A stretch of DNA of 10,944 nucleotides from Candidatus Moraniibacteriota bacterium. Lineage in GTDB: Bacteria > Patescibacteriota > Minisyncoccia > Moranbacterales > UBA2206. The translations under genes were made by a program, and so were the position numbers. The DNA lies in contig DQBY01000015.1 of assembly GCA_003534085.1 (NCBI GenBank), positions 1-10,944 on the forward strand. The letters run 5' to 3'. Positions 1-5,577 of this stretch are shown in pieces. Under the pieces are notes generated by a model. That model had not been told where the DNA came from and searched no databases. It was given only the letters and a program-made list of their open reading frames with translations. Positions within the stretch are counted from its first letter, which is position 1. The number at the start of each line of letters is the position of its first letter.

Positions 1-351
1 TCATTAAAAAGTTACATTTTTCTGGCTGGTATTGCGCATGGATCCAATGAAGAGCTTGCCAAAGATTATCAGGACTTTTTGAGACAAAGAAATTTGCCGA
101 TTTGGGACAAAGATCATCCAAAAGTTAGGGAGTTTCGGACGTTTAGGGTTGCGTGGACTTCCCGAACCACCCTAAACACCCCAACTCTTCCAGCCAATCC
201 AACCGAAGCCGCAAACATGCTTTTAACCTTTTGCAATCTGGAAGGATTTTTATTGAAAAAACAAATCAATGCGCTCAAAGAAAAACACATGCGTGAAGGC
301 GGATTGACTGAAAATCTTTATAAAAGGCGGAGAGATTATAGAGGATATTGA
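1..351 (+). CDS. Four helix bundle suffix domain protein, C-terminal part (5' end outside window)
   Basis: The frame is open from the first base, so the true start lies upstream; the TTG at 79 is internal. What is seen is 116 residues ending in TAG/TGA-free sequence up to the stop at 349-351. The motif order fits the four helix bundle suffix family, a relative of the S23/Avd-type helical bundles common in Patescibacteria: a helix ending FLRQRN-LPIWD, a variable linker, then a helix with EAANMLLTFCNLEGFLL, and a terminal EGGLTENLYKRR block. The family has no enzymatic residues and is thought to be a nucleic-acid or protein binding scaffold; the role here is unknown. The variable linker is encoded by a small inverted repeat (142-178). 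The family call rests on remembered motif resemblance. Confidence 0.65.
   Translation, partial: SLKSYIFLAGIAHGSNEELAKDYQDFLRQRNLPIWDKDHPKVREFRTFRVAWTSRTTLNTPTLPANPTEAANMLLTFCNLEGFLLKKQINALKEKHMREGGLTENLYKRRRDYRGY
142..178. repeat. Inverted repeat inside the four-helix-bundle gene
   Basis: GTTTAGGGT (142-150) and ACCCTAAAC (170-178) are exact reverse complements around a 19-base loop. The element codes for the linker (residues WTSRTTLNTP) between helices, where the family tolerates length change. It may be a small palindromic insertion that kept the frame open, or chance. Confidence 0.4.
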
Positions 352-412
352 TTTGAAAAATAAAAAAGGCAAGACTGGTAAGCTCTAACATCTCGTTTTA
401 ATGATGCGGCTA

Positions 413-432
413 TATTAACAATATTGTTAATA
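413..432. promoter_or_regulatory. 20-bp perfect palindrome, operator-like
   Basis: TATTAACAATATTGTTAATA is a perfect 20-base palindrome ending 17 bases before the ATG at 450. The length and A/T-rich symmetry resemble a dimeric repressor operator. No matching -35/-10 pair is convincing around it. It could equally be a remnant of the element that truncated the neighbouring antitoxin gene. Confidence 0.4.
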
Positions 433-449
433 ATCATGTATTATCAAAA

Positions 450-713
450 ATGAATTCCAAGTTTTTTTTCGCAAAAATATTATCCAAGCAATTTCGGGGA
501 TACTATAAGGAAGACAATTATCTGATTGCCGAACCCGAAAAAGCTTTTTTGGATCTGGCCTATTTGTCTTTGAATGGCTATGCTAAATTTGATCCGGAAG
601 AAATGAACCTGGAATTTCTGGATAAAAATAAAATCAGGATGTATCTCAAAAAATTTGATTCTCCAAGGCTGGCTGTGTTAATAAAAAAAGTTGGCAAGCT
701 TAATTCGCGATAA
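450..713 (+). pseudogene. Truncated AbiEi-type antitoxin, C-terminal fragment
   Basis: The 87-residue frame contains a motif typical of the AbiEi antitoxin family (type IV toxin-antitoxin): Tyr-Lys-Glu, then LIAEPEKAFLDLAYL, then a terminal RLAVLIKKV-like helix. Full-length members are about 180-290 residues and begin with a winged helix that would bind the operator. That N-terminal half is absent: the upstream frame closes with TGA at 402-404, and no ribosome binding site precedes ATG 450. No AbiEii toxin gene follows. It reads as a remnant that has lost both its DNA-binding half and its partner. A short expressed protein cannot be ruled out because the frame is intact. Confidence 0.6.
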
Positions 714-728
714 AGTCTTAGTTCGGCT

Positions 729-851
729 GGACATCCGGTGTCTTTAATTAGCCTTAGGGTTGGACACCGTATGTCTTTCGTGAGCCAAGCCTTGCCGGTC
801 AAAGACATTTGATGTCCGACGCGAAAAAACAGCCAAAGACATCAAATGTCC
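729..851. repeat. Cluster of four 17-bp palindromic repeats (AAAGACA-N5-TGTCC)
   Basis: Four copies of a 17-base unit, AAAGACA-N5-TGTCC, lie at 729-745 and 762-778 (reverse orientation) and at 801-817 and 835-851 (forward). Within each, GACA and TGTC form a short dyad around five variable bases. The outer AAA/CC bases and the 17-base length are kept while the centre varies. Two related copies occur 3.7 kb away (4494-4564) with similar linker sequence (ACGCGAAAA). No gene is seen in 714-928; this repeat block and the hairpin at 866 fill it. Confidence 0.7.
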
Positions 852-865
852 TAATTCATAAAATA

Positions 866-899
866 AAAAAGGCAAGGACTGTTAAGTTCTGCCTTTTAT
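866..899. terminator. Stem-loop, probable terminator
   Basis: AAAAGGCA-AGGACT pairs with AGTTCTGCCTTTT around loop GTTA, with one bulge and one wobble. It is closely related to the stronger hairpin at 1803-1836, and a degenerate third version lies near 362-390. The trailing CCTTTTATT gives a weak T-tract on the plus strand, so it may end transcription arriving from the antitoxin fragment. Confidence 0.55.
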
Positions 900-928
900 T
901 GGTATTATGAATTTAAATTGCAAATCAT

Positions 929-1795
929 ATGGATTTAATAAAAATAAAAGAAATATTAGATCGGGCAAGTATCCACTATTCAGAAAATTTGGTAATTATC
1001 AAAAAACAGGATAATCCGGAAGTTTATAAGATTGAATCAGGAAAAAATAATTTGGTTTTTAAAATATTTTCTGATAGATCGCAGAGTCTTGCTGCCGAGA
1101 AATTCTATGATTTTGCAGGAAAGAATGGCATTTCTGTTTCAAAATTAATTTTAATGAAAGAGACTTGGATTTTAATTGCCTGGCTAGACGGAGAGTTGGT
1201 AAAGAATTTGGATAAAAGTCATCAATATGAATCAGGTATTAAAGTTGGAGAGGAATTGCATAAAATGCATAAAATTTTAATGAGTGGTTTTGGTTGGCCA
1301 ATAGATGCAAAAAATTTCATTTCTAAATATTCGGATTTTAATTTTAATTTTTTTATAAATAAGATAAATGATTTTATTAGAGATGGGTGCGATCCATACT
1401 TAAGAGATGAGATGAATAAAATATTTGGAAACGAAAGTTTGCGAGAAATTTTAAGTTTTAAAGGTCCAGTTCTTTTGCATGGAGATCTTGCTTCTACTAA
1501 TATAATTGTGGATAAGAAGGGCAAATGTTGGTTTTTTGATCCGGGAGAAATCATATCTGGTGATCCGATGATGGATCTGGGTTATTCGCAGACTTCTCAA
1601 AACAGTTTTGAATTTAGAAAAGGTGTTTGGGAAGGATACGTTTCAGAAAAAAAACTTTCTTCCGAGGAAGAAATACGTTTTAAAAAATGGAAACTTTTAC
1701 TGCAATGTTACATTGCTTATCGAGCCATGTTTTTAAATGGGAAAAGAGCAGCAGAGCACGTTTCCTTTGCTGAAGAATTAATAAAAAATTTCTAA
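929..1795 (+). CDS. Aminoglycoside phosphotransferase (APH) / choline-kinase-fold family protein
   Basis: 288 residues, the normal length for APH-family (PF01636) kinase-fold phosphotransferases, which move the ATP gamma-phosphate to a small-molecule hydroxyl. The catalytic loop is HGDLASTN with Asp186 as likely base and Asn191 as metal ligand. The second metal site, equivalent to the kinase DFG, is FFDPGE with Asp204. The N-lobe carries the expected VYKIESGKNNLVFKIF strand with a lysine for ATP. The substrate cannot be read from sequence; homologues act on aminoglycosides, choline, homoserine or sugars, so a resistance role should not be assumed. No Shine-Dalgarno is visible before ATG 929; a TATTAT at 903-908 could be a -10. 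A good intrinsic terminator follows at 1803. Confidence 0.8.
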   Translation: MDLIKIKEILDRASIHYSENLVIIKKQDNPEVYKIESGKNNLVFKIFSDRSQSLAAEKFYDFAGKNGISVSKLILMKETWILIAWLDGELVKNLDKSHQYESGIKVGEELHKMHKILMSGFGWPIDAKNFISKYSDFNFNFFINKINDFIRDGCDPYLRDEMNKIFGNESLREILSFKGPVLLHGDLASTNIIVDKKGKCWFFDPGEIISGDPMMDLGYSQTSQNSFEFRKGVWEGYVSEKKLSSEEEIRFKKWKLLLQCYIAYRAMFLNGKRAAEHVSFAEELIKNF

Positions 1796-1802
1796 ATCAA
1801 AC

Positions 1803-1836
1803 AAAAAAAGCAGAACTGTTAAGTTCTGCCTTTTTT
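1803..1836. terminator. Bidirectional intrinsic terminator between convergent genes
   Basis: GCAGAACT (1810-1817) pairs perfectly with AGTTCTGC (1822-1829) around GTTA. The stem is flanked by an A-run on the left and CTTTTTT on the right, giving a U-tract in either direction. It sits between the stops of the phosphotransferase (plus) and the ATPase (minus). Confidence 0.85.
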
Positions 1837-1844
1837 ATCGCGGG

Positions 1845-2654
1845 CTATTTAGTTGCTGAGTATGGTATTGGAAAGACCCCTTTTGCTTTTGCTATGAAGG
1901 GTTTATCTTGCACGCTTAATTTTGCATAAATCTCATATTTTTCCAGAGCAATAAGAGCATTCGTATCTAACTCCGGATTAAATTTATTTATAATTTTTGC
2001 CGTCGGCCTGTCTAAATTGAAACAAACCAGATTGCCAGTATTTTTGAGGATACTTTCCAAAATATCCGTGCGGTAATTTATTCCTGTTTGATCCATGAAT
2101 ATGTAATAATTTTCTTTTGCATCTATTATTTTTTGAAATACCTCATCATTTAGAAAATTATGTGCCTCATCTATGATTATGGAGCGCTTTTCATTTCTGA
2201 GAGATTCTAAATATTTTATTAAAATATAAATACCTAAATCACGAGCGCCGTCTTGGCCTATCATACGATAATCCAGCTTGCAAAGAAGAAACTTCTCGCT
2301 TTCTTTTTGTAATTTATCCAGATCTACATCCTTTTCAAATTTTTGAATATTCTCATCCAAATTTTTTCCTGTTGCTTCAAAAACAATAATTGAATCTTTT
2401 GGCGATAATTTATTCTCCAACTCCACAACAAGATCGCCATACGGATCTATGAATATTCCCCCTCTCCCTGCGAAAATATCTGAAAGCAAAATTATCTCCA
2501 AGGCGACTGATTTTCCATATCCAGGACGTCCGAATAAATTGGTAATTCCTTTTCTTTCTTCAATTGAGAGGCTCATTACTTCACCGGTTTCCATTACTCC
2601 AATTGGAGCATCTCCTTTTTGAATAGCTTCTTCAATGCTTTTTGAAGTTGACAT
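1845..2654 (-). CDS. Compact DUF87/TraG-VirB4-like P-loop ATPase
   Basis: 269 residues with the motifs of the HerA/VirB4/TraG (DUF87) ATPase group. Walker A is GRPGYGKS at 42-49, followed by the family strand FIDPYGDLV at 68-76. Walker B is SIIIDEAH at 158-165, with an arginine-finger/sensor-like DQT at 188-190. The tail from 205 (TGNLVCFNLDRPTAKIINKF, then LEKYEIYAKL) matches the end of conjugation-coupling ATPases that hand DNA or protein to a type IV machine. Full TraG/VirB4 proteins are usually 500-800 residues, so this is a minimal ATPase core without the membrane part and without the usual FNPL segment. No other secretion genes adjoin. A possible -10 (TATAAT) lies on the minus strand at 2676-2681; no Shine-Dalgarno is visible. 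It could be a domesticated fragment or a soluble DNA-pumping relative. Confidence 0.75.
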   Translation of the reverse strand: MSTSKSIEEAIQKGDAPIGVMETGEVMSLSIEERKGITNLFGRPGYGKSVALEIILLSDIFAGRGGIFIDPYGDLVVELENKLSPKDSIIVFEATGKNLDENIQKFEKDVDLDKLQKESEKFLLCKLDYRMIGQDGARDLGIYILIKYLESLRNEKRSIIIDEAHNFLNDEVFQKIIDAKENYYIFMDQTGINYRTDILESILKNTGNLVCFNLDRPTAKIINKFNPELDTNALIALEKYEIYAKLSVQDKPFIAKAKGVFPIPYSATK

Positions 2655-2699
2655 CTTTTTTAAAATTAATTAATTATTATAAATAATATCATATGATTT

Positions 2700-2769
2700 C
2701 TCTTTCAAAAACTACTTTTGCAAATATTCTTTGAAAGAGGGACAAGAAAGTTAGATTCCAACTTTCTTG
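2700..2769 (-). repeat. Composite hairpin, copy 1
   Basis: Conserved stem CAAGAAAGTT (2743-2752) / AACTTTCTTG (2760-2769) with loop AGATTCC. Next to it is a second, copy-specific inverted repeat, CTCTTTCAAA (2700-2709) / TTTGAAAGAG (2730-2739). On the minus strand it lies after the response regulator gene and before the ATPase gene. A third small hairpin (CTCGCT/AGCGAG, 2781-2796) overlaps the response regulator stop codon. Confidence 0.7.
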
Positions 2770-2784
2770 CCAGTGGCGTTCTCG

Positions 2785-3141
2785 CTATGAAGCGAGTATT
2801 TTTTGGATCTCATATGGGAGATCCATGCTTTTGTCTCCGATGCAGTCGCAGCCAGCTTCCAGTAGAAGCTTCTGGTTTTCTTCTCTGCTGGAATTTGCCA
2901 TAATTGGCCCGGCAAATTCTTTCCTTATCTCTGCTGTCAGTTCCAGCGTTTCTGCTCCCATGTCTGGCGTCAGGCATGCATCCATGACTATCAGGCTTAT
3001 GTCATGAAGTTCTTCCGCGGTTTTTGCTCTGGCTTCTTCCAGGGTGAAGGCTTGGATGACTTCCATTCCCATGTCCTCCAAGTCATACTTCCATGATGCC
3101 TGCAATACCTTCGAATCTTCTATTATAAGAACTTTTTTCAT
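2785..3141 (-). CDS. Single-domain response regulator (CheY-like receiver)
   Basis: 118 residues, exactly one receiver domain with no output domain. Acidic pocket Glu8-Asp9, phospho-accepting Asp54 (LIVMDACL), switch Ser84 and conserved Lys104 are all in place, so it should be phosphorylated by a histidine kinase. It would then act by protein contact, as CheY or Spo0F do. The ATG at 3141 is chosen because AAGGAG lies 7 bases upstream (3149-3154) and the receiver fold begins there; the frame stays open 35 codons further up, but that stretch is the intergenic hairpin. It is the last gene of the minus-strand cluster with the zinc ribbon and the 162-aa protein. No kinase is encoded in the window. 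Confidence 0.85.
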   Translation of the reverse strand: MKKVLIIEDSKVLQASWKYDLEDMGMEVIQAFTLEEARAKTAEELHDISLIVMDACLTPDMGAETLELTAEIRKEFAGPIMANSSREENQKLLLEAGCDCIGDKSMDLPYEIQKILAS

Positions 3142-3184
3142 CGCTTTTCTCCTTGTAAGGAACTGTTTATTTTTGAGAGTAAAA

Positions 3185-3256
3185 CTCCCATTCAGAAAAT
3201 ATTTTTCAAACATTCTCTGAATGGGAGGCAAGAAAGTTGGATTCAACTTTATTGCC
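3185..3256 (-). repeat. Composite hairpin, copy 2
   Basis: Conserved stem GGCAAGAAAGTT (3227-3238) / AACTTTATTGCC (3245-3256), loop GGATTC, one mismatch. The adjoining copy-specific repeat is CTCCCATTCAGA (3185-3196) / TCTGAATGGGAG (3216-3227), a perfect 12-bp pair with a 19-base loop. On the minus strand the second stem is followed by TTTTAC, terminator-like. A further hairpin AGGATCA/TGATCCT occupies 3261-3278. The block fills the gap between the zinc ribbon and response regulator genes. Confidence 0.75.
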
Positions 3257-3314
3257 TTTTAGGATCATCTCTGATCCTTACTCTTGGGACCATCTCTAGT
3301 CAAAATCATAATCA

Positions 3315-3551
3315 TCATCTCCCTATTCTTCCGTAGTGTTTTCTAAATGCTACCGCTACATGAGCTCCCCAACCCGGAGAGTTGCGCAAGCATTCATTGC
3401 AAAGCCATCCGCCTGTTGTTTCGCTGCCCAATTTCGCCAGGCAGCTGTCGCTTTCAACAACCTTTCCTTTTGAAGGGTCGTCTTTGGCGAGGTAAAGTGG
3501 CATATGGCATGTTCCACATCTAATCACTTCCTTCTTTTTGTTTTCTTCCAT
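3315..3551 (-). CDS. Small zinc-ribbon protein, unknown function
   Basis: 78 residues with two Cys pairs, Cys12-Gly-Thr-Cys15 and Cys51-Asn-Glu-Cys54, spaced as in a zinc ribbon; Cys37 and His16 are further potential ligands. The C-terminus is basic (RKHYGRIGR), which could contact nucleic acid or the ribosome. I do not recognise the family. ATG 3551 is chosen over the upstream in-frame start at 3632 because AAGGAG lies 7 bases before it (3559-3564). It is the middle gene of the minus-strand cluster, separated from both neighbours by composite hairpins. Confidence 0.75.
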   Translation of the reverse strand: MEENKKKEVIRCGTCHMPLYLAKDDPSKGKVVESDSCLAKLGSETTGGWLCNECLRNSPGWGAHVAVAFRKHYGRIGR

Positions 3552-3623
3552 TTTCAATCTCCTTCTCTTTCTGCCATTTCCGGTCAGGTTTTTATTGTTA
3601 GGATATTTAAAGAACTGCTCCTG

Positions 3624-3687
3624 CAAAACCATAACTGCTTATGATTTTGATAAGAGGGGCAAGAAGTTAGATTCAACTTTCTTGCCC
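3624..3687 (-). repeat. Composite hairpin, copy 3
   Basis: Conserved stem GGGCAAGAAGTT (3657-3668) / AACTTTCTTGCCC (3675-3687), loop AGATTC, one bulge. The adjoining copy-specific repeat is CAAAACCATAA (3624-3634) / TTATGATTTTG (3639-3649). In the plus direction the conserved stem is followed by GAG and seven T (3691-3697), so this copy also looks like a plus-strand intrinsic terminator. It lies between the 162-aa gene and the zinc ribbon gene. Confidence 0.7.
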
Positions 3688-3699
3688 GAGTTTTTTTAG

Positions 3700-4188
3700 T
3701 CACCTCACTTTTTCTTTTAATTTATTTTTGGCCAGCAGCAGTATTGCCTTTTTGGAAACTAAACCTGCAATATCAAGATAATCTTGATCCTTTAAGGCTT
3801 CGCCCTCATCAAAAGAGAAAATATACGACCCCATTGAATTACTTCTCTTGTAGCTTTCCTGTTTTGCATAAATATCAGCATCAACTAATATTTCCGCAAT
3901 CAGCATTTTAAAATAGATAGCCGAGTCGCCGAAAAGAGTCTCAATGATTGTTGCTTCTTTTTTCATTTCATCGCTACCCTTATGATAGGAGCCTCCTCTG
4001 TGCTTTTTAATTCCTTCTTCGCTATAGTTGGGGCTTTTGAGCGCATATTTGGTCAAATTTGCCACAATCTTGTTGGCTATCTGATTTTTTCTAACATTTA
4101 TACGCACTTGAGATAATCTCAGCTCGTCAACAGACATCATTTTCTCAGCCAATTCTTTTTCTTTAAGATAAGTTTCAATATTTTTCAT
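3700..4188 (-). CDS. Hypothetical protein, 162 aa, first gene of the response-regulator cluster
   Basis: Not recognised. The N-terminus (1-45) is predicted helical and charged (MKNIETYLKEKELAEKMM). A Gly/His/Ser-rich stretch HRGGSYHKGSDE lies around 63-74. It is followed by a hydrophobic helix SAIYFKMLIAEILVDADIY, and the C-terminus is Lys-rich. It has no signal peptide or clear membrane span, so it is probably cytoplasmic. ATG 4188 has AAGGAG 6 bases upstream (4195-4200). The consensus promoter at 4300-4328 starts a ~105-base leader before it. It is likely co-transcribed with the zinc ribbon and response regulator, though the hairpins in the gaps may lower downstream expression. Confidence 0.7.
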   Translation of the reverse strand: MKNIETYLKEKELAEKMMSVDELRLSQVRINVRKNQIANKIVANLTKYALKSPNYSEEGIKKHRGGSYHKGSDEMKKEATIIETLFGDSAIYFKMLIAEILVDADIYAKQESYKRSNSMGSYIFSFDEGEALKDQDYLDIAGLVSKKAILLLAKNKLKEKVR

Positions 4189-4299
4189 TTTAATCTCCTT
4201 GTGCAGTTATTTTCTTTTATCCGCCAAGGGCGGGGTATTTTGAGGTGACTTTTAAAGGTACTGCGTTAAGACTTTTTTGCTTTGTCATCTTAACAGCCC

Positions 4300-4328
4300 A
4301 GTATACCAAAAAATAGAACAATTGTCAA
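4300..4328 (-). promoter_or_regulatory. Sigma70-type promoter for the minus-strand cluster
   Basis: Read on the minus strand: TTGACA (4323-4328), 17-base spacer, TATACT (4300-4305). The -35 is perfect and the spacing ideal. Initiation near 4293 would place the inverted repeat GTTAAGA/TCTTAAC (4265-4271/4288-4294) at the 5' end of the transcript. A CCGCC-AAG-GGCGG hairpin (4221-4233) also lies in the leader. Confidence 0.8.
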
Positions 4329-4398
4329 TTATAATGCCCTAATAAATAGCTATATTTTGGCTAATTAAGGCGTAATACAAGATTTGTTGTCAGGATTA

Positions 4399-4427
4399 TT
4401 GACAATTGAGAGAGTTTTGTGTATACT
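4399..4427 (+). promoter_or_regulatory. Sigma70-type promoter, divergent partner, reading to the TrmB-like gene
   Basis: TTGACA (4399-4404), 17-base spacer, TATACT (4422-4427): the same boxes as the minus-strand promoter. Both -35 boxes sit in an 11-bp inverted repeat, CAATTGTCAAT (4319-4329) and ATTGACAATTG (4398-4408). Predicted start is near 4434, leaving a ~330-base leader before ATG 4764. Confidence 0.8.
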
Positions 4428-4465
4428 TAAAACATAAGTCGATTTAGTAAAAAGTTTTAAGTATA
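4422..4465. promoter_or_regulatory. 12-bp inverted repeat overlapping the -10, candidate operator
   Basis: TATACTTAAAAC (4422-4433) and GTTTTAAGTATA (4454-4465) are exact reverse complements with a 20-base spacer. The left arm covers the -10 box and start site of the plus promoter, so a bound dimer would block it. The half-motif AAGTATA also makes a 12-bp palindrome (6137-6148) near the promoter of the 175-aa gene. The TrmB-like protein is the obvious candidate ligand (inference). Confidence 0.55.
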
Positions 4466-4493
4466 GTTAAAAGATTTACAAAGAAGGCACATT

Positions 4494-4564
4494 AAAGACA
4501 TTCGGTGTCCCTGCCTACCGGCAGGCAGGCAACGCGAAAAGCAGATTAAAAACACCGGATGTCC
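4494..4564. repeat. Two further AAAGACA-N5-TGTCC repeats flanking a CCTGCC/GGCAGG palindrome
   Basis: Copies at 4494-4510 and 4548-4564 (the second reads AAAAACA at its start). Between them lie the palindromic CCTGCC-TACC-GGCAGG element (4510-4526) and ACGCGAAAA, a linker also present between copies at 801-851. The copy at 4548 is nearly identical to the reverse complement of the copy at 729. Both lie in the transcribed leader of the TrmB-like gene. Confidence 0.65.
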
Positions 4565-4619
4565 AAACAGCCCATAAATACATAAGTCGACTTTACGATT
4601 TACGGATTAAGAAGAGCTG

Positions 4620-4746
4620 CCTAAAGCTTGGCTTTAACTGAGGATCCCAGGCTACTCACTAAAGCTCAACTTTTCTGCAACCAAAAAGGATCCTCTCTAA
4701 AGTTGAGCTTTTTCGCCGGGCGGGCTTCGAAAAGCCGAGCTTTAGG
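4620..4746 (+). ncRNA. Structured leader RNA upstream of the TrmB-like gene
   Basis: The 127-base stretch can fold into a closed domain. Outer stem: CCTAAAGC (4620-4627) with GCTTTAGG (4739-4746). Inner stems: GAGGATCC (4640-4647) with GGATCCTC (4688-4695), AAAGCTCAACTTT (4661-4673) with AAAGTTGAGCTTT (4699-4711), and GGCTT-CGAA-AAGCC (4723-4736). The second and third stems interleave, so they form either a pseudoknot or two competing states. TAAAGC (4622-4627) can instead pair with GCTTTA (4631-4636). Together with the strong promoter 190 bases upstream this suggests a cis-regulatory leader or a small RNA. No known riboswitch class is recognised. Repetitive AAAGCT-type palindromes are common in such genomes, so a dispersed repeat is the alternative. 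Confidence 0.45.
4661..4713 (+). terminator. Long-loop intrinsic terminator/attenuator in the leader
   Basis: A perfect 13-bp stem AAAGCTCAACTTT / AAAGTTGAGCTTT ends in a run of five T (4709-4713). The 25-base loop contains GGATCCTC, which can pair upstream. If it acts as a terminator, transcription from 4434 would stop about 50 bases before the TrmB-like start codon unless the alternative pairing forms. Confidence 0.5.
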
Positions 4747-4763
4747 GCGGGTGTAAGCAATAT

Positions 4764-5489
4764 ATGGAACTAAAAAAATCACTCGAATATCTCGGTCTTA
4801 ACGAAAAACAAGCCAAAGTATATTTGGCGCTTTTGCAAATGGGGTCGGGGTCTGTTCCCTCGATTTCAATCAAGGCCGGAACAAAAAGGCCTACTACCTA
4901 TCTTCTCTTGGAAGAATTGCGCATGAAAGGATTGGCAACACTTTTGCCAAAAAAGAAAAAAGCAATTTATACTGCCGAGTCGCCGCAGAAACTTTTGCAA
5001 GAGCAAAGAGAAAGAGAGGAAATAATCAAAAATTCTTTGCCGGAACTTTTGGCGATTTATAATTCCCAGAAAGAAAAACCGAAGGTCACGTATTATCAAG
5101 GCGAAGAGAGTATTATAAAACTCTATGAAGAAATACACAAAGAGAAAACTATCTTATTTTACGGTTCAATCGGATCGATCAGTCCGGCTGTATTTGAAAG
5201 AATCGGAGTTTATATTAATAAAATAAAAAAAGAAAATCTTGATGTGCGCGAAATTTTGCAAGCAGATGAAAAATCGATCCAATTTGCAAGAGATAATTCC
5301 TCAGAAAATCATAAAATAAAAATTGCTCCAGTTGATTATTTGTTTCCTACGGATAATATGATATTTGGAAATAAAGTAGCTATAATCACGTATAAAGATA
5401 GCCCGATGGCCGTTGTGATTGAAAGTAGCGACGTTGTTGCGACGCACAAATCAATGTTTGAAATTATTTGGAATAGTATTGCGGAATAA
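4764..5489 (+). CDS. TrmB-family winged-helix transcriptional regulator
   Basis: 241 residues. Residues 5-72 form the TrmB winged helix: LGLNEKQAKVYLALLQMG, then the recognition helix region KAGTKRPTTYLLLEELRMKGLA, then a basic wing LPKKKKAIYTAESPQKLL. Residues 75-100 are a charged coiled linker. The C-terminal 107-240 (VTYYQGEESIIKLYEEI ... IIWNSIAE) is the effector domain seen in TrmB-like proteins of archaea and Patescibacteria, where sugars are sensed in studied cases. The ligand here is unknown. Start ATG 4764 follows a weak GGGCGGGTG. It is divergent from the response-regulator cluster across a symmetric promoter region, a layout typical of a regulator controlling itself and its neighbour. 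A bidirectional terminator follows at 5543. Confidence 0.85.
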   Translation: MELKKSLEYLGLNEKQAKVYLALLQMGSGSVPSISIKAGTKRPTTYLLLEELRMKGLATLLPKKKKAIYTAESPQKLLQEQREREEIIKNSLPELLAIYNSQKEKPKVTYYQGEESIIKLYEEIHKEKTILFYGSIGSISPAVFERIGVYINKIKKENLDVREILQADEKSIQFARDNSSENHKIKIAPVDYLFPTDNMIFGNKVAIITYKDSPMAVVIESSDVVATHKSMFEIIWNSIAE

Positions 5490-5521
5490 GGTTCTAAGAG
5501 CCCAAGTGGGCTCTCAGAGCC
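5490..5521 (+). terminator. Stem-loop after the TrmB-like gene
   Basis: AGAGCCC (5497-5503) pairs with GGGCTCT (5508-5514) around AAGT; GGTTCT/AGAGCC extend the stem through wobble pairs. No T-tract follows, so it may protect the 3' end rather than terminate; the real terminator is 20 bases on. Confidence 0.5.
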
Positions 5522-5542
5522 TATAAAATTGCTTGCAAACAA

Positions 5543-5577
5543 AAAAGCCTCGCGATGTTCCGCGGGGCTTTTATTTT
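5543..5577. terminator. Bidirectional intrinsic terminator between convergent genes
   Basis: AAAAGCC-T-CGCG (5543-5554) pairs with CGCGGGGCTTTT (5561-5572) around ATGTTC, with A-run and T-run on the two sides (TTTTATTTTTT). It overlaps the stop codon of the 175-aa minus-strand gene. Confidence 0.85.

Noticed and set aside
929..1795. Calling the phosphotransferase an antibiotic-resistance gene
   Set aside because: Only fold-level motifs are visible; most such environmental proteins have other substrates.
3142..3246. N-terminal extension of the response regulator
   Set aside because: The extra 35 codons run through the intergenic hairpins; the ribosome site and fold start both point to 3141.
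3510..3517. TGTTCCAC half-site in the zinc-ribbon gene
   Set aside because: Single occurrence far from the array, encoding a Cys-His part of the zinc ribbon; chance is enough.
2743..3687. Integron attC sites after each small gene
   Set aside because: The hairpin centre contains GTTGGAT and ATTCAAC, superficially like attC core boxes, but they are at the loop rather than the outer ends, and no integrase is present.
3698..4250. 10-bp inverted repeat AGTCACCTCA / TGAGGTGACT flanking the 162-aa gene
   Set aside because: Many 10-base inverted pairs are expected by chance in 11 kb, and one arm overlaps the stop codon; no target duplication or transposase supports a mobile unit.
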